From Microvelia longipes (lineage: Eukaryota > Arthropoda > Insecta > Hemiptera > Veliidae): a stretch of DNA of 64,000 nucleotides. Positions 39,401 to 51,400 of this stretch are shown piece by piece. The DNA is taken from NCBI GenBank assembly GCA_018340805.1, contig JACMZG010001863.1, forward strand, positions 22,542,794 through 22,606,793, read 5' to 3'. The notes below the pieces were generated by a model. That model made no database searches. It was not told the origin of the DNA and saw nothing but the letters and a program-made list of their open reading frames with translations. The position numbers were made by a program, and so were the translations under genes. Numbering within the stretch: the first letter of the stretch is position 1; each line of letters begins with the position of its first letter.

Positions 39401-42400
39401 GTATTTTAGAAATAAATGTAAAGAAATTCAATCATACTCACCATGCTAAAGAATGGCGTAATTGTTGTTAAACTCACTAATAAATAAGCTACAATACCCA
39501 CAGTAAAACCAAGGCAAATAAAAGTTATTTCACGTCCTGTTTTATCTACTATAATACCTACCAACGGAGCTAATACTGCGCCCATTAATGAAAAGAAACT
39601 TGAATATGTGTTTGCTTGTTCTATTGTTACGCCATATTGTGTTATGTAGAATCCTCTGAAAATAAAGATGAGATAATAATCAGAATGTTATATACAACAT
39701 TTCCTGTTATATATATTGACCAGCCTGTAAAATCTCTAAGTGTACAATTGCGAATTGTTATAGAAGGCCCCTATAATTTTCTGTATCTGTAAAATGTTTA
39801 TTCTTGAGTTTTTTTACTTCTGTTTTAATTATCTGTGACATCGAAAGATTAGAAAAAAACAATTTTAAGAAAAATTTAAACTAGTTCATAGTTTTCAATT
39901 TAAACCCGCTTAGAAATGGAAAATATTATGATAATTAGATCTCATACATTAGACTCGTCAATTGGCTGATGGATGTATTGTTTTAAAATTTTAGGGTAAA
40001 CAACCTTCAATTTTTTATAATTACTTGGGATATGGAGTATGCAGTATTGAAAATAAATATCGAAGTATGACCGTATACTTACTGAGAAAATGGAATAAAA
40101 AGATAGACGTTCAGAGCGTTAAAACTTCCACAGACGACAGCCAGCCAATATGATAAATTAAATTGAAGAATATCTGAAAACTTGACTTTATCTACTGCTG
40201 TCTCTTTCCGACTTTCTTGAGATACACGGGGACTCATGAAGGACAGCATTATTGCACACATCAATGACAATATTGTAAAAATGCCCACTAAAAACAAAAT
40301 AGATGAATTAGATCAGAATAAAGCATGTCCTTGTAGATCTATCAATGAGTAAACATTATACCACGTTCGCTTAAAAAAGGACATGATACATAGTTTGAAT
40401 GTATTATGGTCAGTATACTTGCAGTAGTGACGGATATAGTCACTCTCCTTTCTTTTACTAACTTTATGTTTCCTCAAGCTGTTGTGCAACTTAGAGTCCA
40501 GTCCACAATCGGTACACTCTTTCATTTTGCAGTCAGCTGCCGGCATTTTTATGAGATCAAGCATATCAGGATGCTTTACTTACATATGCAGTCTTATCCT
40601 TGCGCACAATGTTTACGTATTTCCGTACGCCGGACATAGTAGTGAAACTGGAGGACTTTTAGCACATGGAAAAAAAATAAGAATGTACTACAGAGTTGCC
40701 ATAACTAAAAATACTTATTTATAATAACTCTGGTATAATAAATCTTGTAAAATTTCTCCTGTGTTTCAGTTTTGATTGAAATAATATAATTGGATCACAA
40801 TTATATATATGTGTTTTGCTTGCCAAGCATGATGGCGGTAAGAGATCACTGCTCTTCTCTGGTAAGTATTTCATATTATATTCTTCGGAATTTTAATTAA
40901 AGGTCAGAGTGAGTTCAGACTTTGTCGGCGCCCTGATGAGTTAGACGTAACGAAAGAGAGTGGGACATGAGCTATCAATGATGACGTATCTCGAATGATG
41001 GAACAGTTGGTGTAGCATTGCTTTTTGCTTGTTACATTCTCTCGGTCAATTATTCACGTTTTGCAAAACTCGGTAGTTTCAAATGATATATTTAGTTTGT
41101 TTCTTATCCGCCAAAATTTATTTATTTTCATAGATGTTAAAATTACTCTTAAAATTTACATCTGATTATACAATTTTATGATTTTACAACTGTTAAACGG
41201 TATTTTTCAGGCTTTCGTGAACATATGAACTTAGTTTTCTTATTACGTAATTCAATGATCTACTTTAATTCTTTTCGATGCTTTAAGTAAGTTACAACCC
41301 TCTGGAAATTTAGGTACCTATTATTTCTGAGGTATAGGGCAGCGATTCCTAAGTTATTACACCCTAGAACACTTTTTAATTTAAGATCGAGCATAGCGAG
41401 ACCGAGTAATACTACCTTATATAAGCTTTGAATAATCATCCCATCGTGAGGACGCGAGTGTGAGGAAAAGGACCGAGTTACCCTGTACCTTATTAAGGAT
41501 ATTGATTAATCGCAGAATTAACTATGTTTACCTGAGTTGTATAAACTTTTTTTTATTTTTATTTTTTATTAATTTTCCGGTGGAAATATTTCCAAGGCAC
41601 TTAGACTTTGATGTGGGTCTATTGTACCTAAGTATAAACTTACTTTTGTCTGAGTTAGTGTTATGTAACATATTGTAACTATGCAAGTATTATACAGTAT
41701 TTATAAAGTAAAAAGTACTCTACACTATAGAAATTTACTCTAGTATAGAATACGTTTTTTTAGTACAACGCTCAAACCTTTTCTTCAGGTGTTCCTTGAT
41801 TAGATATAAACTACTTTGCATTATAATGCGTTAACTGACTAAGTTTTGTTATCGTTGACGACTAGCCTTCAAATTTAATACTTTGTAATATTTAATCATA
41901 CTTAATAAATACATACTAAACGTGATTTTTACTAAAATTTGCTCAATACAATTTTGCAATACCTATAAAGGCAACGATCCCTACGTCCTGACTTCCCTCA
42001 TTTATTCTCCTGACAGATGTGAGCAATGGAGCTGCCATTTCGAACATTGCTGAACTTCCTAGTCTTGATATAGCTATTGTCAAACAAATCACCATACTTA
42101 ATTCTTTACCTTTGAAGTAAATTACTGAATAGTATTGCACGCATACGTTAATAAATTCTACACCAATCCTAAAAAAATATCGAAACAATAGGTTTACTTA
42201 TAAAATGAAACATAAGAAACCAGATAGAGCATTAAGACAGAAAATAGAGCGATAAGACAGGTTTCCAATTTTTATGTCCTGCAATTTTTAACTGGATTCT
42301 ATCTTAAAATCTTCAAAAAGATATTTACCAAATTAATGATTAATAAAACTTATACAAAATGGGGTGCGAGGCACCGCAAAACTTTTCCTCACAACTCCTA

Positions 42401-45400
42401 AATTATATTTTAGTACGTCTTCAGACTTGCTTCGCTCGTCCTAGGACTTTAAAAGCATCATTCTATTTCCAGTGGTCATCTTCACTACTTTGGCGTCTCA
42501 GTCACCAAGGTCACCAAATTTACTGCATACGTATAAATTCCTTTTATTCCCAGCAGTCACCCATCCAGGCACTGACCTCGCTCGATGATGCCTAATAATT
42601 TTTGTACCAAGTTGAACTCTAGCATAATAACGTTGGTAGCTACGATGATAACAGACACACACACACACATTCAAACATACGATCCGATAACTTTGTAAAA
42701 CCACCCAGGAGGTCTTAAAAACACCTGAAACGGATTATTACTGTGAAAGTTTGATTAAGATTTTTAATACAAACGCAATACTTTTTTATTTACACACGGT
42801 ATAAATAAGGAAAAGTTAATAGCGTAATTGTTAAAGAGTGCCCCCAAATGTCTTAGCGAGCTATAGGCAATAAAAAGTCGCTGATTACTTGGCAAAATGC
42901 CATGTAATAACTAATAATAATAAAACAACAAATAATACGAAATTACAACATTGTGACAGTAAACAGGCGAAAGGGAGGCCCTCGGTCCCCGAGGGACCGA
43001 CGCTGCGAAGCGGCTATGACTTGAAGCGCCAAGGCCGCATAGTGGCTACAGGCCGAGGACCCGTACTTTAGAGGGTGAATAGTAAATCTTTAGTGAATCT
43101 CTCCATTCAGGGAGTAAGAATAATTTTATCACACGTTACTAGTATACTTACCCAAACATCAGTCTTCCGAATAAAGCGCACCAAAATGATGATAATAGCA
43201 TTCCAAGAGCAAACGTGAAGTGTCCAACGCATAGAACTATTGTGTAAAGTATTGTTCCAAACTTAATTCCAAACACTCTAAAAAAATTGTATAAATATTT
43301 TCTTATATAATTATCAACAGGGGCGGACTGGCTATTGAGGGCGAGGGTGGCAGCCCTCCTTGGGCCCCTCAGCCAAATAAAAACTTTAAAAAATTATCAA
43401 CATATTAAATATATGTAAAGTTATAGTATATGCATTTATGAATTCATTATATTTATGTAACATATACATAACACCAGAGTCAAAAGGGTCCAATACTCTA
43501 AGGTAGGGCCTAAATAGCACTTAGAGATAAATGTGTTTAAATCTAGGGTCTTTAAGGCCCTTATTTATTTTACTTGGGCTTTTAAGGGCCCTATACTGGG
43601 CCATAAATGGCCCTAACATTCTTGATCAGGGCTGTATTGCAATATACAAGACTCTCGATATTTTTCGAGTAATTAAAAATATATTTTAGATTTTTATGGT
43701 CCTTATTTAATATATTTAGACGTTTAAGGGCCTCACACGAAGATTGGACCCCAACAATCTGTGGCCTAAAGTAGTACAAAAAGGCCCTAGAGATTAAACA
43801 GAAACTTTTTTTCAAATAAATATTTCATTTAAATGAATATGCATGTTTTATTTCTAATAATGTATTAAGAAATAACTTAAAGATTCTAGATAAATTTACT
43901 TTTATTAAATCTTCACAATATTTCGCCCAACTGCACTGGGCTTATCCATGTGTTTATCTAGAAGAACCTTAGGATACTAATGCATACTTTACATAATAAT
44001 ATATTACACTTGTCATGCTAAGCAGTCTAAAGGATAAAATAAAATTAAAAAACTTAAATTTAGCTGGGGTTCATCCTAACTACGTTTACAAAGTAAATAT
44101 TAAAGCGATACTACACATAGTACTACTTTCTACTTAATCCTTCTACATCTAAAATATGAATTTAAGTTTATACTTAAACAAAGAATGAGATGAAATTATA
44201 AATAAAAAGTTATAAAGAAAAATAAATTACAAAGCTCAGATAAGCAGTGTACTCACTTGCGATGTCAAGAAATCAAATTTGAATTAAAAGCATGGAATAA
44301 AATTGGGCAATAGTACTATACGCTTCTTAAAGACAATATACAGACGGACGAAGCCATGGGCTTTGTATATAAAGTACAATGTTCGGATTGTGATGGGCTC
44401 TACATGTAGATGTAGAGCCCATGTAGATGTAGATGTACATATGTAGCCATATCCCCAATGTAAATAGAAGAATCAAAGCGCACATGGGCAAGCAGGAAAA
44501 GTCAACAAAAATGGAAGTAAGAAAAGTGAATAGCCCTAACTACTAATTCCAAAACTCTAAATCATACTTTTCATTTTAATTAACATCTTTAATCTATTAA
44601 ATCTGGTGCTACAGGATCTGACATGATATCAAGGAAAATGATTTAAATAATAATGAATCGTCACTCCCAACCAATTTCCCACATCATTAACTCTTCCCTG
44701 CTAGACGGCATTGTTCAATTTGCTTGGAAATATGCTATAGTTGCATTATTCGCTAAAGTTACAAAATTTTAATCACACGAATGATAAGAGACCTATTAAT
44801 ATTCTCCCTGTGTTACATATGATTTTGGAAAAGGCTTTATCTGCAGCAACATTTAGCTTTAAGGTACCCAATCAGGATTCTGGAAATATTTTAGTACGTG
44901 GCCAGCACTACTTAAAGTTATAGATGATGCCTATAGAACTTTAGATAGGGGTGAAAAGGTAGTCATTGGTCTATTAGACTATTCAAAGGCTTTTGACGTT
45001 ATCAACCAAAAACTGTTGATAGCCATACAATGTATATTGGTTTAGAGCAATTGCTTCAGACTGGTTTATTTGTCTTCTGAAAGATAGACCTTAACTTTAA
45101 TCATAATCATTCAGCAGAACATGTTCTGCTGTATGACATCTTATCAAATACCCCATATGTGACGAAAGAAGTACTTCTAGGTTGTCCTATTGCAGCTCTA
45201 CTTTTTATAATTTTCATGCCAAGTACTCCTGTAGCCATCCAGAAGTGTTTGGTAAGGTATACGCTAATGATACCCAACTACAAAAATCTAAGCCATTACT
45301 TGTTAATGAACTCAAACTTGATTTCATTCTTTGTTAATGAGTGATCTTGAAGCTCTGAGTAATTGGAAATTATCACATGGACTTAAAATAAATCCAGACA

Positions 45401-48400
45401 AATCTAATATCATCGTAATATGATTTAGACAACTACTGCCATTAATATCTGCACCTACAATGCATCTAAACGGTATCGACATAAAAAATATAACTTGTTC
45501 TTAAAATCTGGGTCTCTTAGGCCCGTATTCAGAATCATTTTAAAAAATCTCTCCTAGGTTTCCTAGCCTTCTCTAGGTTGTTCCTAGCTTTCTCCTAGGC
45601 CTAGCGGTATTCAGAATCAGTTTTTGAAATCTCTCCTAGGTTGTTCCTAGCTTCTTCCTAGCTTCTTCCTAGCCTTCTCCTAGCTTTTAAAAAATCAACC
45701 CTAGGAATGATTTTACGTAAATTTATTCGTGCTAAAACGTTAATATAACAAAAATAGAATAAAAACTTACATTAGAGTTAATTATAACTTAATTTTATTA
45801 ATTATCTTTACAATAATTTGAACCTCAATTTTACGTAAACAGACATTTTTTGACAACTAGCGCTACCTAGTAGAGAACTGTAAAACTAATAATATTGAGA
45901 TATTCTACAAAATAAACAAATGATTTGTAAACAAACCTGGCACAGAATAAACTCCCTTAAAATACGTGAATTTGTAATGACAACAAATTTATAGTTGCCG
46001 ATTATTTTAAAGTATATCTAATGTGAAAGTGCTGACCTTGACCCAGTGAAGGTTTGAAACTAGAGAATGATTGCATTTTATTTTCACTTATGAAATCATT
46101 ATATGTCATCAATGTACTATTTAAATGTTTTTACAATAACATAGTTAGTGATAATAAAAACAGGTTAAACTTTCGTAGAGTTAGGTGCTACATTTTTGAA
46201 TTGTAAGTTTATAGAAGAATTATTATATTTGACATAAATAAATCATCATATTATAGGGTTGTATAAACCCTACAGTTGGTACTTCCATTTTTCACACTGA
46301 TCTATAAAGTCATATCACGTAAAGTCAAATTAGTTTACGTAGCAATTAGTTCGTTTTAGGCGTTTTAAAAGCGGTTGATATTGTGAACAGTTTAAAAACA
46401 CACAAACAAACAAAATGTATAATATACTTTTCAGTCTTGTTTACCTTTATAAGTTAGCCAATTTACCCGTAATTATTTAGTTTAGAACTTTCCAGTAATA
46501 ATTATATACTCAATAAAATATACTCAGCACTAGTATTATTTTATTTATTTTCTATAAGGTTTCATCAAGTTTATGATACTTTCCATTTATAATATTTGAT
46601 AGCATTTATTGCAAGGTTAGCAATCAAGATGGCGGTCGCTCAAAACGGGGATTTTCAAAACAGTTAACAGCTCTACTTCATTCTAGATGGGAATATACAA
46701 CACTACCACGTTAAGGCAGAGTTTTGAATCCCACATTTTAATGGGGAGATACATCAATAAGTGTAAAGTTTACTCTACCAACATAATGTAAACAATGCTT
46801 ACTATCCCCGTTATGATCTTTCTAATCAAATCAGCATTAAACATCTCTGAGTTCATACGTTGTGAACGTAGAGATCACGATTTTCTTTACGTCGTGAACT
46901 GTGTGCATTTTTTATAGTATTATTGCTTAGGGAAAAAACATTTGTTATAGCTTAACAAAAAATTAAAAAATGTAAATGGAATGTAAAAACTTTGCTTCGG
47001 GTATATAATCGACCATATCAAATATAAATACGTCACGGAAGTTACGTTTTGTTGCAGAACGTTTCTTTGTTTACATAATAAAGCAATGCTATTGGTCACT
47101 TTAGGATCACAAAAATAAATTATAGGATCCTTTGTTTCATTTTGTTTTGATATGAGCCAATATGTATTTTGTGACGTCACACTTTCGCGACGATTAACAT
47201 AGTGCTCATGAAGAAGATATACAGGGTGGTGCATTTCACCCTGCACTGGTGCATTTCACCAATACATCACTTTGATTAACTCAGCTTCGTATGGAGCTAT
47301 CGCGATAAAATTCGTTACAACCCCACTAAGTTGACAACTGGAAGTTTGAATACCAATTATTATGTTAATCGTCTGGTATGTATGGTCATCATATTACCAT
47401 AATATGTGATTTTTTACAGTAACTTTAGATTATATTGGAGCAAACCTTTGCGTCATATTCTGAACATTTGATACTAATAAAATGAAATTCCGGTAATTTT
47501 TTTGTAATTTTCCTGGGGTGGTACCCCCAAAATTTATAAGGGGACCCGTCCAAAAAAAAACATTTTTTACTGGCGCAATATCCGTTTCAGGTCAAAAGAA
47601 GTTGTTTGGAGCAATAAAACAAATTTTTGATTTTTTTGGGGGCAACACCCCCCAAAATTTAAAAGGGGGAGCCAACCAAAAAAAAATTTTTAATGGCTCA
47701 AAATCCGTTTCAGGTCAATAGAATTTGTTTGGAGCAATAAAACAAATTTTTGATTTTTTTGGGGCAGCACCCCCAAAATTTATAAGGGGTAACCGACCAA
47801 AAAATTTTTTTTATTGCCTCAAAATCCGTTTCAGGTCAAAAGAAGTTGTTTGGAGCAATAAAAAAAATTAGACTTTTTGGGGGCAGCACCCAAAATTTAA
47901 AAGGGGAGCCAACCAAAAAAAAAATTTAATGGCTCAAAATCCGTTTCAGTTCAATAGAATTTGTTTGAAGCAATAAAACAAATTTTTGATTTTTTTGGGG
48001 CAGGACCCCCAAAATTTATAAGAGGTAACCGACCAAAAATTTTTTTTTATTGCCTCAAAGTCCGTTTCAGGTCAAAAGAAGTTGTTTGGAGCAATAAAAA
48101 AAATTTGACTTTTTGGGGTTAGCACCCCCAAAATTTATAAGGGGGTGACAACCAAAAAATTTCGCCCTGAACCACTCTTGTTTACCCAAAACGGATTTTA
48201 AGCTCAAAACAATTATTAAAATAGAACAAAAAAATGACTAGAGACAATCTAGGGACGATTTAAGGTACCTCTCTACCTACCTTGGATCTTCCTAGGTTGT
48301 TCCTAGCTTTTTCCTAGCCTTTTCCTAGAATTTAAGGTGCAAAGTTAGGAAAAGGCTAGGAGAAACCTAGGAGAAGTCTCTTCCTAGCCCTAGGGACGGT

Positions 48401-51400
48401 TAAAAATGTTCTAAAATGGACACTAAAGCTAGGAAGAAGCTAGGAAAAAGCTAGGAACAACCTAGGAACAACCTAGGAAGAACCTAGGAGAGATTTTTTT
48501 TGAAACTTTTGATCATTCTGAATACGGGCCTTAATGTATTAAAACCATTTCTAACCAAGCCTAAGATGCAAAGCTTAGGCTTACTTAAAATATCTTTCTG
48601 TAAAAATGTTTATTGATTCTGATAAGAATGGATGCTCTCTGATGCTCTAGTACTTTCTCAATTTAATTATTATGACTTGGTCTATAGTTCCTGTTTATCT
48701 AATGATTTTTCTTACAAAATACAGAATGCGTGTGTAAGGTATACTTGGAGCTTCACTAAAAAGGAAAATGTTTCTCCTAAATTAATTTAACATAACATAC
48801 TTAACATGAAAAATCATATGTTCTTACATGCATGTTATACTGAATCATAAAATCAATGAAAAGATCGTTAATGATGTATTAATTTCTCCTGGGCATGAGG
48901 TAAAACTGCATCCACTGGTACCTGCATTATGCAGAGTACCAGGTCTGGTCAGAGCTGATGCAACGGTGCCTGACGGGAGGAGAAGCGTTACCTGCCAACT
49001 CTATTTAGTAGTAGTAGTAGTAGTAGGGGGGTGGGGAGGTCAAGCCTGGTGAGTAGACCAACTTTAAGGTCCTTTTCACCAACCCCGTAACTCAATCACC
49101 CTCTCACCACTACGCCTCCACCTCCTGTTCCCTGTTGAATCTCCTGGATTGACCTATGAAAGTGAGGATGTCCTGCCACTTGAGCGATTCCAGCTCTTCC
49201 TCAGCCAGTTCTCCGGATCCAAAGGTCTGGAAACGAATTCTACCGAGACCTTCACATCTACCTAAAAAGTGATAGGCTGTTTCCTCTTCATCACCACACA
49301 CTGGGCAAGTGGAATCTTGCACTACCTTCATAATGGAGAGGTGTCTTTGGAGTTTGCAGTGTCCAGTCAAGTTTATTACTTCCTTCCATACTTAGTACCT
49401 TAGAGAGTCTAGAAGATTCGGGCCCAGCAGCAAGGATCTTGAATAAACGGGAGATGACGCATTAAGGAACTTTTCTTACCCCATGGAAGTTGTATGAGAT
49501 AGAGAATTAGAAGCAAACTTACCCCTTCCCCTGATTATAATGAAAAAAGCGCCAAACGCAGGTTATGTAGCAAGGTTGTCGAGTTTGCTTCTCAACTTTC
49601 TTCTGTGCTTCTCGTGATTGTTACATTTGTGGTGCTTGTTAAGTCATTTGTGCTTATATAATTTAAATTTTGGAATGTACTTTGCCTCTTCAGTGAGTGA
49701 TAATTTAAGCGTGTTTTGTTATAACCTTCTCAAGCAATAAACAATAGAAACCATTGTGACGTAAGTTTGCCTCTAAATTTTAAGACCTGCGCTGTTTTAA
49801 CTGCATGCGCAGTTTGTACCAAGCATGTGCAGTTGGTTTTTAACGTGTGTTTCGTGTTGAATTCTCTCTATTTTCTGGTTTTCGATGGGGTCACTTGTTT
49901 GTATGGCAAATCGACTTAGTGCGTCATCCCCTTTATTCAAGATCCTTGCCCAGCAGCCACGGGTAAACTGTAGGGAGCGTCTTTTGGGAAGTCAAGAGGA
50001 CTGAGTGGCGTGCAGGGAATGGCGTCCCTCAAGGTTGACCTCGCAAGAGTCCTCTCCAAGGTGGGGTCTTATTTTCTTTCTCTCTTTTGCCATCTCCTTG
50101 TCTCTAACTTTTCTACTCATTCCCTTGCTCTCCCTACTTGCTCACCTTTCCTCCTCTCTCTCATTTATTTTAATTTTATCTTTTGTTTTATTTCATTCTT
50201 TCTACCATTTTTTTTCTTCACAATTTTTGTTTTTAATATTGTTAATTTATGTAATCTTATTATTTTTATGATTAAAAAAATAAATGAATGGCTCACAGAA
50301 TGAGGGGGGCCAGGTCAGTACTCCAGGGGGGCTGGTCAGTCATTTATCCAGTCCCTGGCCGACAGTCCTCTTTCTACTCTGGTTGCACCTTGGCTGATTT
50401 CCCCCTACACCTTAAGAAAACCTATGGCTTTCTGTAGTCAAATTCAGACTACAGAAGTAAAGTGAGAGATGGAGGAGATAAATATACAAAATATTAAACC
50501 GTAAAGAGAAGCGATGGGGGCAGTTTTGCCAATGTGTCCCCAATAGCACTTAGTCAGTCCATTATTGCAACATTAGGTGGTGCGGCTGAGAGCGTTTCAA
50601 AGGCCAGCTCCGGCACCCTTGTTTTCAGGGTTGTTTTAAATAGCCAAACGCAGAAGCTTGCAGCTATGAAAGAAATCGCTTAAATTGATGTTAGTGTGGG
50701 TATCAACGAAAGATTGAGCAGCTCAAGGGAGGAAATCTTCTGCAGAGACATCGTGAACTGTTCCATCGACGAATTACAAGTAGAACTAACAGTATAAGGA
50801 GTAGCAGGTCTCCCGTCGTACTCCTATAGGAAACTCGGAAAAGAATGGAATGTGCTTGTTCATGTACGAGGAAAAACTTTTTAGAAGGCCCTAAGTATGC
50901 GGCGATACATTCCGTCGTCACTTATGTGCTTTAAATGCTTCCAATTGCGCACATTAGTAACAAGTGCCCTAAGACCCAGATGTGTACTTATGGAAATCCC
51001 GTCCACCCTGACGAATGCAAACCTACGCTTTAACGAATACGTTAACAGTGCTGATGAACAATCGTCAAAATCTTCGCATTGTCCTGAGTTCATTATCGAA
51101 AAGGTACAGTAAATACAAATATATAAAGTTTTTCACAAACTTAGGCATCCGGAAGTGAAAAGGATAGTTAGAAGTTCAGACTATGCTATGCCCCCCTTCA
51201 GTTACGTTAGGAAAGCTGCTGCTAGGCAAAGATACCCTGCCTTGTTCAGTAGACCCTTCCTCACCTACAGCAGAGTAGTGCTAATGAGCTGAACCCCAAC
51301 AACAACAACAATAATAAGAAGAAGATTAATGGTAATGACAATAATAGCAGGAATATTAACAGTAGAACCAATAGGATCCCCTCTGTTGCAGCGGTGGCAG

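Noticed and set aside
40313..40564. 83-residue minus frame with Cys residues (CKMKECTDCG) in MFSD1 intron 4
   Set aside because: It looks slightly protein-like, but I cannot match it to a domain and it has no splice support within MFSD1. Left unannotated.
46920..47246. 108-residue minus frame inside the Harbinger-like element
   Set aside because: No DDE or Myb/SANT-type motif seen, so it cannot be called a transposase.
50005..50303. Hydrophobic Leu/Phe/Ser-rich frames of 88 and 97 residues
   Set aside because: Translation of a CT/T-rich low-complexity tract; both frames look equally hydrophobic.
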